A stretch of 44,599 nt of DNA from an uncultured Lachnospiraceae bacterium (GCA_905197485.1 CAJJYZ010000017.1:1-44599), one strand, 5' to 3'; positions 23,793 to 31,713 are shown, counted from the first letter of the stretch. Notes: generated by a model not told the origin, from the sequence alone. Numbers and translations: made by a program.

Positions 23793-25568
23793 TTATACAC
23801 TTTTACAAGTAAACTCTTTATAAACTTCCGTATCTTCTATAGAAAAAATCTGCGCCTGGTAATTCAATGGATTCCGGTTCCTGTAATCAAATAGAATCCG
23901 GCTTTCCTTACGCTCTCCCGTCCCCGACACATCATACCAGAACCGCTCGATATGCGTCATCTTCCGAAGCTGTCTCTTATCATAGCTTTCATATCCCTTG
24001 AGATACCGATGCTCTCTCGATTCTACCTCATAAAACGCAGACAACTCTTCCTTGAGCACCGTATATTCTCCTGCAAATTCCGGACGATTCTTCATATTTT
24101 CCCTTAAATACAAATCGAAAATAAGAAGTTCCCGGTAAAGTTCTTCCCTCTCCTTATCATATTTCAGCGCAAAATCCAGCAATATCTCATATCGGCTGAC
24201 CCGGGAATGGCTGACCGCATGCAACCCACGTTCCTCATAATAAGCCCCAAGCGCTTCATACATGGCAAAAGGCGTTGGAAACGCATGGACAAGATGAGAA
24301 AGCGTGTAAGTGAATTGTCCACTATTGTAGTAGACTTCCACCATTTCTTCCACACGTTTCAATTTCAGAACGTCTTCATAAGGAAGCCATCTCGTATAAA
24401 GCACCTCATATGGCGGCTGGCTCTTATGAACGAGTCCATATTCCTTCTCATGCTCTTTCATATAAGAACCCTTCAGCACCTTCAGAAAACCGAGCTGTAA
24501 TTGTTCCGGCTGCAGCGCATACACATCATTGAAAGACTCTCCAAAGCTTTCGTAATCTTCAAACGGCAGTCCCGCAATCAAATCCAAATGCTGATGTACG
24601 TTTCCCACTTCGTTGATTCTTCTTACAATGTCCGCCACTTTATTGAAGCGCATCGTCCGTTTGATTTCCCGAATCGTATCCGGATTCGTAGACTGCACCC
24701 CAATCTCCAGTTGAATCAACCCCGGCCGCATCTTTGCAATCAATTCCAGCTCTTCCTCATTCAGAAGGTCCGCAGAGATTTCAAAATGGAAGTTTGTCAC
24801 GCCGTTATCGTGTTCCTGAATGTATCTCCAGATTGTCATCGCATGGTCGTGCTTACAGTTAAACGTACGGTCTACAAATTTCACCTGCGGCACTCTCTGG
24901 TCTAAGAAAAACTGAAGTTCTTCCTTTACCAAATCAAGATTTCTGAACCGAAGGCATTTATCGACAGAGGAGAGACAATAACTGCACGAAAACGGGCAGC
25001 CGCGGCTCGTCTCATAATAAATAATCTTATTCGCAAACTCCTTCATATCGTGGTACACAAACGGAACCTTGCTCAAATCCATAATCGGTCTCCATTCATT
25101 TTCACGAATCTGCTCTTCGGACTCCAAATCGCACTTTGCCCGATAAGTAATCCCCATAATCTCAGCCAGCTCTCCACATCCTTCCACGTAGTAAGCTGCA
25201 AGCTCCCGAAAGGTTTCCTCTCCCTCTCCCTTCATGACTCCCGTCACTTCCGGAAGACGAAGCAGTACCGCCTTGGAATCATAAGACACTTCCGGTCCGC
25301 CTACCCAGATAGGAATCTTTGGCATAATTTTTCGAATCTCCCGGATAAGATTCTCCACATAAGTCAAGTTCCAGATATAGCAGGAAAAACAAAGCACATC
25401 CGGTTTCCTCTTATATAAATCCATCAGAATCTCATCCTGCTGCTGATTAATCGTATATTCTGCAATGGAAATGTGCTCTTCATATGCTCCTGCGTAAGCT
25501 TTCAGACTGTATACCGCAAGATTGGAGTGGATATATTTTGCATTAATTGCCGCCAATACGATATTCAT
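23793..25568 (-). CDS. B12-binding-domain radical SAM protein (DUF4080)
   Basis: 591 residues. The N-terminal part (1-130) has a cobalamin-binding-like Rossmann fold ('VLAAINAKYIHSNLAVYSLK' through 'IPIWVGGPEVS'). The radical SAM core follows with the [4Fe-4S] cysteines C191, C195 and C198 in 'TSRGCPFSCSYC'. The C-terminal 170 residues match the DUF4080 extension I associate with such proteins. The substrate is unknown; methylthiotransferases and anaerobic methyltransferases share the architecture. The start is ATG 25568, with AGGAGG six bases upstream. A longer reading (to 25658) would run back through the SRP RNA terminator and into the extreme 3' end of the RNA region, and is rejected. Confidence 0.9.
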   Translation of the reverse strand: MNIVLAAINAKYIHSNLAVYSLKAYAGAYEEHISIAEYTINQQQDEILMDLYKRKPDVLCFSCYIWNLTYVENLIREIRKIMPKIPIWVGGPEVSYDSKAVLLRLPEVTGVMKGEGEETFRELAAYYVEGCGELAEIMGITYRAKCDLESEEQIRENEWRPIMDLSKVPFVYHDMKEFANKIIYYETSRGCPFSCSYCLSSVDKCLRFRNLDLVKEELQFFLDQRVPQVKFVDRTFNCKHDHAMTIWRYIQEHDNGVTNFHFEISADLLNEEELELIAKMRPGLIQLEIGVQSTNPDTIREIKRTMRFNKVADIVRRINEVGNVHQHLDLIAGLPFEDYESFGESFNDVYALQPEQLQLGFLKVLKGSYMKEHEKEYGLVHKSQPPYEVLYTRWLPYEDVLKLKRVEEMVEVYYNSGQFTYTLSHLVHAFPTPFAMYEALGAYYEERGLHAVSHSRVSRYEILLDFALKYDKEREELYRELLIFDLYLRENMKNRPEFAGEYTVLKEELSAFYEVESREHRYLKGYESYDKRQLRKMTHIERFWYDVSGTGERKESRILFDYRNRNPLNYQAQIFSIEDTEVYKEFTCKSV

Positions 25569-25590
25569 CCCGTTCCTCCTTTTACTATTC

Positions 25591-25618
25591 AAAAAAAGAG
25601 CCTCGCAATTGCGGACTC
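25591..25618 (-). terminator. Terminator of the SRP RNA gene
   Basis: The stem 25598-25618 is centred on the palindrome CGCAATTGCG with flanking GAG/CTC pairs, and is followed by seven T on the minus strand. It lies about 17 bases past the mature RNA end and 23 bases before the radical SAM start. Confidence 0.85.
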
Positions 25619-25633
25619 CATCATTGTTTCTTT

Positions 25634-25897
25634 TTCGTGCATTACACTTCGAACTCACCCCATGAGCGTTACCTCTGTAGTTAACTCAACCCAGGCACCC
25701 TTACGGCACCCGGAAGGTTCTGCTTAGTGCTGCTTCGTTCCCGACCTGACACAGTTCACAGATTCCCGTCGCGTAAGACCCAGATATCAACGCCACTTTC
25801 AGAGGGCAGCCTCACAGAATAAAGCCCTCAGTGTAATATCACCCCCACTATAGCGGATTGTAGGTACAAGGCACCGCTACCGCCCCGGCTGCACGAG
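25634..25897 (-). ncRNA. ffs: Signal recognition particle RNA, large bacterial type
   Basis: A roughly 262-base RNA. The apical S domain is recognised by 'GTCAGGTCGGGAACGAAGCA' and 'GCACTAAGCAGAACC'. The Alu domain has 'GCCGGGGCGGTAGCGGTGCC' and 'CCGCTATAGTGGGGG'. The ends close with an exact helix, TCGTGCA (25896-25890) with TGCACGA (25641-25635). The large form with an Alu domain is typical of Bacillota. Together with Ffh it targets membrane and secreted proteins to the translocon. Confidence 0.95.
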
Positions 25898-25902
25898 TCT
25901 AT

Positions 25903-25932
25903 ATTATACTCTCTTTCTCATGGAAATGTCAA
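25903..25932 (-). promoter_or_regulatory. Strong promoter of the SRP RNA
   Basis: A perfect TTGACA (25932-25927) and a perfect TATAAT (25908-25903) with an 18-base spacer. The -35 box contains the TGA stop codon of tadA (25931-25929). The predicted start is near 25897, at the closing helix of the RNA. Confidence 0.9.
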
Positions 25933-26396
25933 TGCTTCTTCTTCGCTTTTCTCAATTCTTTAAAGAAATTTTTCATCATTTCACTACATTCCTCTTCCAA
26001 AACTCCTGTCTCCAGTTCCACCTGATGGTTAAACTGCTCCACTTGAAGTAAGTTTAAAATCGAACCGGCACACCCCGCCTTTGGATTCATGCATCCCACA
26101 ACCACCTTCTTCACGCGTGCCTGTACAATTGCGCCGGAGCACATTTGACAAGGCTCGAGGGTTACATATAAGGTACAGTCTTCGAGTCTCCAATCCCCCA
26201 TCTTCTTGCTCGCCTTCTTAATCGCAATCAGCTCTGCATGGGCAAGCGGATTCTTATCAATCGTTCTGCGGTTATATCCTCTTCCGATAATCTTCCCTTC
26301 ATATACAATCACGCAGCCTATCGGGACTTCCCCAATCGCATACGCTTTCTTCGCCTGCTTAATTGCCTCTTTCATGTACTTCTCATTTTCCATCAT
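25929..26396 (-). CDS. tadA: tRNA-specific adenosine deaminase
   Basis: Deaminates wobble A34 of tRNA-Arg(ACG) to inosine. It has 155 residues with the zinc deaminase signature: H53 and the proton-shuttle E55 in 'PLAHAELIAIKKA', and C83/C86 in 'TLEPCQMCSGAIVQARVKKV'. Further TadA features are 'GEVPIGCVIV' and 'NPKAGCAGS'. ATG 26396 follows AAGGAT and overlaps the preceding gene by 14 bases. Its stop codon lies inside the -35 box of the SRP RNA promoter. Confidence 0.95.
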   Translation of the reverse strand: MMENEKYMKEAIKQAKKAYAIGEVPIGCVIVYEGKIIGRGYNRRTIDKNPLAHAELIAIKKASKKMGDWRLEDCTLYVTLEPCQMCSGAIVQARVKKVVVGCMNPKAGCAGSILNLLQVEQFNHQVELETGVLEEECSEMMKNFFKELRKAKKKH

Positions 26397-27231
26397 TTAT
26401 CCTTCCAATCCTCCTGAAAAAATATCCAAACTCTTCTGACGCCGGTTCTTCCTCTTCTTTGGCGTATACTTCTTGCGCCGCTCTAAATTCCGTAAATCCA
26501 AAGGCTCTTGCCACCTGTCTTTCTCTCTCATGGCCTACTCCCGGCACTCCGATATAAAGCATTCCTTCTTCCTCCATCCAGAGAAGATAGTGATACGTAT
26601 AAAACCCATGCAGCAAAAAATTGTTATTGGCAAGATACCAGTATTTTCTTGGAAGCCTTGCAAGGTCTCTCCTCTGAATCTTCTCACAAAGGTAAGGCGT
26701 CTCTTCCAATTCTTCTAAGCTTTCCTCCGACTCCTGCACAAGCTGCGCTTCCCAAGCAGCGTCCTCCTGCACTTGTTCCTCTATCGGCGCCGCTTCTTCC
26801 TTTATCTCCCGAATGTCGTCTACCTCTACATTGTCTCCATTCCACACCGCCATATAGCGCGTGCCGCTCTCGCCCGTCAGGAGCAGCCCCGTCAGTTCTT
26901 CCGTTGTTCTTACACGGCCCATGTCCTCTCTTCCAAAAGACAACATATCATTAAGCAGAATGCTTCTTCTCTGAATCGTCCCTTGATAGACAGATTCATA
27001 GCCTTCTCCCCTCGGATAGAACAAAAATACTCGTATCTTCCCGTCGAGCTTCTCATTCAAGCCTCTTGCCTGCATCATCAATCTACCGGAGTCCTCTTCA
27101 AACTCTCCCTTAATAAATCCGATATTCCGAACCCGTTTCCCATCCTTATATTCGTATAAATATTGGGTAAAATGCTTCACAACGCTCTCCTTGTCTTCTT
27201 TCTCTATCTCCATTCTATTCCGATGCGTCAT
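26383..27231 (-). CDS. Uncharacterised acidic protein (DUF6128-like)
   Basis: About 282 residues. The N-terminal region (about 15-110) has the pattern 'FTQYLYEYKDGKRVRNIGFI...', which I associate with a Lachnospiraceae family of unknown function (the label DUF6128 is from memory and unverified). A Glu-rich linker (about 130-190) follows, then a conserved-looking C-terminal part with 'RRDLARLPRKYWYLANNNFL' and 'YIGVPGVGHERERQVARAFG'. There is no signal or membrane segment. The start is uncertain: TTG 27243, ATG 27231 and ATG 27213 are possible and none has a good ribosome site. It overlaps tadA by 14 bases. Confidence 0.7.
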   Translation of the reverse strand: MTHRNRMEIEKEDKESVVKHFTQYLYEYKDGKRVRNIGFIKGEFEEDSGRLMMQARGLNEKLDGKIRVFLFYPRGEGYESVYQGTIQRRSILLNDMLSFGREDMGRVRTTEELTGLLLTGESGTRYMAVWNGDNVEVDDIREIKEEAAPIEEQVQEDAAWEAQLVQESEESLEELEETPYLCEKIQRRDLARLPRKYWYLANNNFLLHGFYTYHYLLWMEEEGMLYIGVPGVGHERERQVARAFGFTEFRAAQEVYAKEEEEPASEEFGYFFRRIGRINDGK

Positions 27232-27283
27232 AAGATAGAACAAGGTGTCTCATTCTTCTCTCCCCGTTGATTTACAGTTTGAA

Positions 27284-27312
27284 ACCCGGTCATGACAATC
27301 GCACAACCGGGT
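27284..27312 (-). terminator. Weak terminator-like hairpin after the HTH gene
   Basis: On the minus strand ACCCGGT (27312-27306) pairs with ACCGGGT (27290-27284) around a 15-base loop, followed by TTTC only. It lies 27 bases past the stop of the HTH gene. The tail is poor, so it may be an mRNA end structure instead. Confidence 0.35.
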
Positions 27313-27338
27313 CTGAATCTTTTCTATCATTTTCGTTT

Positions 27339-28082
27339 TTAGTCCAAATAAGTCGGCGGAATATAATTCTTCCCCTGCAATCTCTTCTTTCTCTCCTGGA
27401 ATCCAAGAAACGCCCATTCCGTCATATCTGTCCATTTATGTTCTGTACGGTCATATACCTGCACATACCCGATACGCTTCGGATGCATGCGCACACTGTT
27501 CGTCTCATATTCTTTTCGGGTATACGGGTTAATATCCCCTACCGGCTCTTTCTTCTCTTCCTTCTTAGGTTCCGATATTTCCTCTTCCTCCTCGCCCAGA
27601 AGTGCCATATCATCCGGCACAATGCTCTCTTCCTCTTCCAGCGCTTCCAGTTCGTCTTCCATATCGACCAAATCTCCAAGTGTGACTTCCCTTTCAATCG
27701 CCGCGTCTTCTTCGGTAATCGTCTCGTCTGCAAGAGGGGCGCGCTCCATTGTTTTCAATTGTTCTTTTTCCTCGCGTTCAAAACGTTTCTTCACCAGTTT
27801 TTGGATTTCCAGCTCCGTCGGTTCGATTTCCTCAATGTAAGCCGCGCGCTCTACTGATTCATTCGTCGCAAGGATACTTAGATGAAACGGGCATCCCAAT
27901 ATTTGTGCAATCAGTCTCATATCCCGCTCCTGAAAATTGTCTCTTCCCAATCTCTGTGTCAGATTCTGCCGGGACATCTTTTTTCCGGTACAAAGTTCAA
28001 TCTGCTCTGCCAGCTCTTTAATGGTCATTCCTTTTCGATTCAAAATAATCTTCACTTGTTCTCCAAACGTAAGGTTTACCAT
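27339..28082 (-). CDS. HTH (XRE-like) protein with acidic linker
   Basis: 247 residues. The N-terminal 70 resemble a Cro/C1-type helix-turn-helix ('FGEQVKIILNRKGMTIKELA', then 'KMSRQNLTQRLGRDNFQERD'). The middle (about 110-185) is very rich in Glu/Asp. The C-terminal 60 ('VGDINPYTRKEYETNSVRMH', 'GYVQVYDRTEHKWTDMTEWA', ending 'YIPPTYLD') looks conserved but is not a domain I know. The start is the ATG at 28082, eight bases after AGGAGG, in preference to the ATG two codons upstream. It lies 18 bases after the VanY gene and is probably the last gene of the DUF5685 operon. A role as regulator is inferred from the HTH only. Confidence 0.75.
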   Translation of the reverse strand: MVNLTFGEQVKIILNRKGMTIKELAEQIELCTGKKMSRQNLTQRLGRDNFQERDMRLIAQILGCPFHLSILATNESVERAAYIEEIEPTELEIQKLVKKRFEREEKEQLKTMERAPLADETITEEDAAIEREVTLGDLVDMEDELEALEEEESIVPDDMALLGEEEEEISEPKKEEKKEPVGDINPYTRKEYETNSVRMHPKRIGYVQVYDRTEHKWTDMTEWAFLGFQERKKRLQGKNYIPPTYLD

Positions 28083-28100
28083 ACCCATTCCCTCCTTTTT

Positions 28101-28979
28101 TTAATCTTCACCAAGATATTCTTCTAACGTAATCCCCTGCTCTGTAATCTTTTTCGCATCTTCTACTCCAACATAGCGGTAATGCCATGGTTCATAAATG
28201 ATTCCCGTAATATCGGTTTTTCCGTTCGGGTAGCGTAAAATAAATCCGTATTTATAACAATTTTCCGCAAGCCATTTCGCCTCCGGAGTTTCTTCCTGCT
28301 TTTTATCAAGCTGCGCATACGAGGAAGATACAATATCGACCGCTAACCCGATATTGTGCTCGCTTCTTCCGGGATAAGCGGTGGAGTCCATCGTTCTCTT
28401 GATGGCGTCCCAATAATTCAAGCCTTCCTTCACCGCATTCCCCATATATTCGTTATAAAGCTTCTGCTGATACTCAATCGTCCGATAAGAAGAGCAAATC
28501 ATCGGGTCAACTCCTGCTTTCTTCGCATCCGCCAGCATAGTCTTCAACGCATCTGCAATCCTCTCATCTACCTGATGGCCTCCGCCCACATCGGCAAGCT
28601 TCGGCACATATCCTTCCGGCATCGGATGCGTGTCGTTCACAAGCATCAGATACCAAGGACGTTCTTCCGGATTTTTTATCTGCGCTTCCTTAAGCTGTGT
28701 TTCCAACTCTTCGGTCTTCTTTGTATATTCTGCCGTCAGCTTCTTCTCTTTCTTCACCGCATTCTTTGTCGCCATATGTTTTCCAATTCCATAACCTGCC
28801 AAAGAACCTGCCGCAAGAACTGCCGCGAGGAGAAGGACAAATCTTCTCCACGTTATCAATGTACAAACTCCGGCTTTTATCAGTCGGAAAATCATTTCAA
28901 AGAAACTTATAACTTTCTTTGTTGTCCATTTTAGGATATTTTTCATCTTCCCAACTTCTTTTTCCTGTTCTTCATTCAT
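28101..28979 (-). CDS. VanY-type D-alanyl-D-alanine carboxypeptidase
   Basis: 292 residues. One N-terminal membrane helix ('FVLLLAAVLAAGSLAGYGIG') follows a short cytosolic segment, so the enzyme is anchored with its catalytic domain outside. The M15B zinc site is complete: 'SSYRTIEYQQKLYNEYMG', 'GRSEHNIGLAVDI' (His and Asp ligands) and 'EPWHYRYVG' (catalytic Glu and His ligand). It trims the terminal D-Ala from peptidoglycan stems. The start is ATG 28979, which forms an ATGA overlap with the phosphopantetheinyl transferase; 'AAGG' lies eight bases upstream. Confidence 0.92.
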   Translation of the reverse strand: MNEEQEKEVGKMKNILKWTTKKVISFFEMIFRLIKAGVCTLITWRRFVLLLAAVLAAGSLAGYGIGKHMATKNAVKKEKKLTAEYTKKTEELETQLKEAQIKNPEERPWYLMLVNDTHPMPEGYVPKLADVGGGHQVDERIADALKTMLADAKKAGVDPMICSSYRTIEYQQKLYNEYMGNAVKEGLNYWDAIKRTMDSTAYPGRSEHNIGLAVDIVSSSYAQLDKKQEETPEAKWLAENCYKYGFILRYPNGKTDITGIIYEPWHYRYVGVEDAKKITEQGITLEEYLGED

Positions 28980-29602
28980 AATTCTACCTTCTGTATCTCT
29001 TCTGCAAACTCCCTGTTTGTTGCACAAACGGCAACATGATACGAAACGTCCAGGAAGTATTCTTTCAAATAATACGTATCTTCTATCTGCTCCGGAATCT
29101 TTGTCAGTTCCGGATATCCTTCTTTCATCTGAATCTCAAATGTATGAAGTCTCAGCTTCATCCCATACCTTGTCGCCTTCATAAAGCTTTCTCTCAAAGT
29201 CCAGCATCTGCAGAACGCGTCTTCCTGTTCGCTCCGATGCTGTTTTCCTAAAATAAACCTTTGCTCCCAGACAGAAAAATATTTTCGGACGAAAGAATAC
29301 GGCACCTCCCGATTCTCCTGTATGTCACATCCGACTTTGGATTTCTTCTCTTTATCATCCTCTATCGAGCATAGCACATAGTCCCCGGAATGGGAAAGAT
29401 TATACGGAGCCTCCTCCGACAGATTCCACTTTTCCCGCAAAGCTTCATAGAGAACCCACACGCCGATACTCTGCGCCTTCTTCTTCTCATCCTGAATCCG
29501 GTCCGCCTTTTCCTTGCGAAATAACGGCACAGTTTCGTAATAACGCGCATAAGTCTCCCTCTGATACAAAGGACGGATGTCCGCGATTCCTGTTCGAATC
29601 AT
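28976..29602 (-). CDS. 4'-Phosphopantetheinyl transferase (Sfp-like)
   Basis: 208 residues of the Sfp/AcpT superfamily, transferring phosphopantetheine from CoA to carrier proteins. Visible motifs are 'YNLSHSGDYVLCSIED' (P1-P2), 'VGCDIQE' with the Mg2+ aspartate, and 'WTLRESFMKATRYGM' (P3). P3 normally reads WxxKE; here the lysine is arginine, with the glutamate kept. Both ends overlap neighbours by ATGA. No carrier protein or synthase is in the window, so its substrate is unknown; fatty-acid ACP is the default guess unless a separate acpS exists. Confidence 0.85.
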   Translation of the reverse strand: MIRTGIADIRPLYQRETYARYYETVPLFRKEKADRIQDEKKKAQSIGVWVLYEALREKWNLSEEAPYNLSHSGDYVLCSIEDDKEKKSKVGCDIQENREVPYSFVRKYFSVWEQRFILGKQHRSEQEDAFCRCWTLRESFMKATRYGMKLRLHTFEIQMKEGYPELTKIPEQIEDTYYLKEYFLDVSYHVAVCATNREFAEEIQKVEL

Positions 29603-30132
29603 CGAATCACATACTTTCTCAGTTTATTCCATACAAATAGTTGAAAATAATCATGCGCCTTTTCGAAAATCCAAAGTCCAACCTGCCCGGCTGCCCATAC
29701 GATAGCCCAAAGCGCACCTTCGATTTTTCTCGTCACAAACAACTGCGGCACAAAGATAAGCGCCGGTACATACATGACATTAAAAATCAAATATCTTCCA
29801 ATCCATAGATTCCTCGTTCCATGATTCAACTGACCGGATGCCGCGATTTTGTGAAAAAGCATTTCCGACAAAAGCAGGTATAGTCCCATCGCGCCATAGG
29901 TAATACAATACACCTTGTTTGGCGCCACAATCAATCCCGCCAGAAAACTTGCAACAAGAAAAGCGGCTCCATAACGGATGCCCCACTCCCGAACTGCAAT
30001 TCCCACGCAGAACGCCGCACCGCAAATGAAAAATAATGTACTCACTTCAAAGATTGCCCCCAGGCTGATAAGCAGAACCGAAAATGCCGCCAGAAGCCCA
30101 AGCGCCGCAACTTTTTTTGCTTTTACATGCAT
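29599..30132 (-). CDS. Multi-pass membrane protein, unknown function
   Basis: About 177 residues with five to six hydrophobic segments (for example 'ALGLLAAFSVLLISLGAIF', 'TLFFICGAAFCVGIAV', 'AAFLVASFLAGLIV', 'YLIFNVMYVPALIFV'). The small multi-helix layout recalls ECF-transporter S components, but I see no signature that settles it. The start is uncertain: ATG 30132 (12 bases after GGGAGG), TTG 30138 (6 bases after) and ATG 30156 are possible. All of them overlap the J-domain gene. It overlaps the transferase gene by ATGA. Confidence 0.7.
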   Translation of the reverse strand: MHVKAKKVAALGLLAAFSVLLISLGAIFEVSTLFFICGAAFCVGIAVREWGIRYGAAFLVASFLAGLIVAPNKVYCITYGAMGLYLLLSEMLFHKIAASGQLNHGTRNLWIGRYLIFNVMYVPALIFVPQLFVTRKIEGALWAIVWAAGQVGLWIFEKAHDYFQLFVWNKLRKYVIR

Positions 30133-30776
30133 GAGCAAATATCGCCTCCCATACATTCACAAAGAGAATCCACAAGCCAAAGGTCACAGCAGTTATTTCC
30201 CGTACCGCAATCCCCGAGAAAACCACCTTTATTATAGCTCGGACGTCCATATCCGTATCCTGTCGTCTGATATCTCTGTCCCTGCCACTGCATACGATTC
30301 ACCATGTTCGCATATTCCGGATTGCCCGGTTCCATAGATGCCGCCTGCTGTGCATGCTGCATTGCGACAATATTATTCCCCATGCCATAGTTCGCAGCCG
30401 CGCTATAATAATACCATCTCGCATTTCTGTTGCTCATTCCATTCAATACATTCATGGCCTCCGCATAATGTCTCGCATTGATATAGTTTGCCACTGCCTG
30501 GAACTGTACGTCCTGCTCACTGTAATTTCCACTATTGGAATACCCATAATTATAGCCCTGATTTCCGGAATACCCACCTTGGCCGCTTTCTCTCTGCTTC
30601 ATAATCTGGTCGTAAGCTTCCTGCACCTCTTTAAACTTCTCTTCCGCCAGGTCTGAAAGCGGATTGTTCGCATAAGAATCCGGATGGTACTTTCTACTCA
30701 ATTCTCGATATGCTTTCTTTACTTCATCATCACTGGCGCTCGGTGATACGCCAAGCACCTCATATGGATTTGTCAT
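30123..30776 (-). CDS. J-domain protein with Cys-rich C terminus
   Basis: 217 residues. The N-terminal J domain (1-65) is complete with the HPD triad at 31-33 ('LSRKYHPDSYANN'), so it should stimulate DnaK ATPase. A Gly/Tyr/Asn-rich linker (about 66-88) leads to two TPR-like helical pairs ('FQAVANYINARHYAEAMNVL', 'YYSAAANYGMGNNIVAMQHA'). The last 30 residues hold seven cysteines (within 'GDCGTGNNCCDLW' and 'SLCECMGGDICSCM'), suggesting metal binding. It lacks the zinc-finger and C-terminal domains of true DnaJ. ATGA overlap with the DUF5685 gene upstream. ATG 30776. Confidence 0.88.
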   Translation of the reverse strand: MTNPYEVLGVSPSASDDEVKKAYRELSRKYHPDSYANNPLSDLAEEKFKEVQEAYDQIMKQRESGQGGYSGNQGYNYGYSNSGNYSEQDVQFQAVANYINARHYAEAMNVLNGMSNRNARWYYYSAAANYGMGNNIVAMQHAQQAASMEPGNPEYANMVNRMQWQGQRYQTTGYGYGRPSYNKGGFLGDCGTGNNCCDLWLVDSLCECMGGDICSCM

Positions 30777-31603
30777 GATTCTTCTATTCCTTTCCTTTGT
30801 TTCTCATCGTATTTATTCCACACTCCCACATACAAAATATTTCTCAAAATATCTACATACTGTATACATGGAAGTTTCTCAAATGCACTGCTGCATTCTG
30901 CAAGCACAAGATTCAACATCTGCCCGCATTTTTCCTCGTAATCCTTTTCTCCGTAAATCGAAATCAACGGATTATAACTGCCATTTTTGATATCTTTTTC
31001 CACATCATCATAGGCGTCCAGAATATAAATATATTTTCCAAGATAGAATCCAAGCTTTTTAAGCGTCGGCTTCCAAACGTCCTCCCGATATAGGAACAGC
31101 TCTGCCATCAGTTCTCCGAAACATCTGGCGACAAGGTCAATATTCTCTTCTCCCCGCTTCTCTGCTATGCGGAGCCGCTTCAGACATCTCTGAATTCTAT
31201 CGCATTTCTGTGGATATCTCTCCCGAATCTCAAGATACGTCTTGTGCAGAAGCCGAAGTCCCGCAAGCCCTGCCTTGCTCTTCTCATCCTGCCAGTCATC
31301 CACAAAGTGAAAATACGTAAGCACAATATTCATATCCGCAGCATACTCTGTAATCCGGTTAAACATCATCTCATGTTTCTTTGCCGGATGGACAATGCAG
31401 CGGTTCTTCTCATGAACCGGAACCTCCTCATAAAGAGACGTCAAAAGTATAATGAGAAATGTCATGTCATACGTCAATGTCATCTGTCCGAGGAACCCGT
31501 ATTTCTCACGCAGCACTTTGCACAGGCCGCAATAATATGCCCGATATGTGGCGTAATCTTTCACCTTCAGTTCTCCTTTTTGTATCGTAACATAACCAAA
31601 CAT
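30773..31603 (-). CDS. DUF5685 protein, isoprenoid-synthase-like
   Basis: 276 residues, mostly helical, with no membrane segment. The N-terminal 'MFGYVTIQKGELKVKDY' and 'YRAYYCGLCKVL' are what I recall for DUF5685. Two aspartate motifs stand out: 'VDDWQDE' (D102, D103, D106) and 'DAYDDVEKDIKNG' (D196-G208). Their order, spacing and sequence resemble the substrate-Mg2+ motifs of squalene/phytoene-synthase-fold enzymes. CrtM reads 'NILRDVGEDFENE' at the second site, preceded by the same 'LG' two turns earlier. Enzymatic function is inference. The start is ATG 31603 with AAGGAG upstream; a longer reading to 31708 is rejected. It is the first gene of an overlapping operon. Confidence 0.82.
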   Translation of the reverse strand: MFGYVTIQKGELKVKDYATYRAYYCGLCKVLREKYGFLGQMTLTYDMTFLIILLTSLYEEVPVHEKNRCIVHPAKKHEMMFNRITEYAADMNIVLTYFHFVDDWQDEKSKAGLAGLRLLHKTYLEIRERYPQKCDRIQRCLKRLRIAEKRGEENIDLVARCFGELMAELFLYREDVWKPTLKKLGFYLGKYIYILDAYDDVEKDIKNGSYNPLISIYGEKDYEEKCGQMLNLVLAECSSAFEKLPCIQYVDILRNILYVGVWNKYDEKQRKGIEES

Positions 31604-31713
31604 GAAATTCTCCTTCCTTTCAACCTGCATTTTCGCATGCTGTAGATAGTATAGCATGAATATCTTAACTTTTGCAGAGGGAATTTCTAAAAAATGTGTG
31701 AACATCAAGACAT

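Noticed and set aside
25569..25658. N-terminal extension of the radical SAM protein
   Set aside because: It would start in the SRP RNA region and read through its terminator; a perfect ribosome site precedes the internal ATG at 25568, where the family's sequence begins.
27250..27435. 61-codon minus-strand frame overlapping the end of the HTH gene
   Set aside because: It overlaps the HTH gene in another frame, lacks a clear ribosome site and has no recognisable pattern; the intergenic part contains a hairpin.
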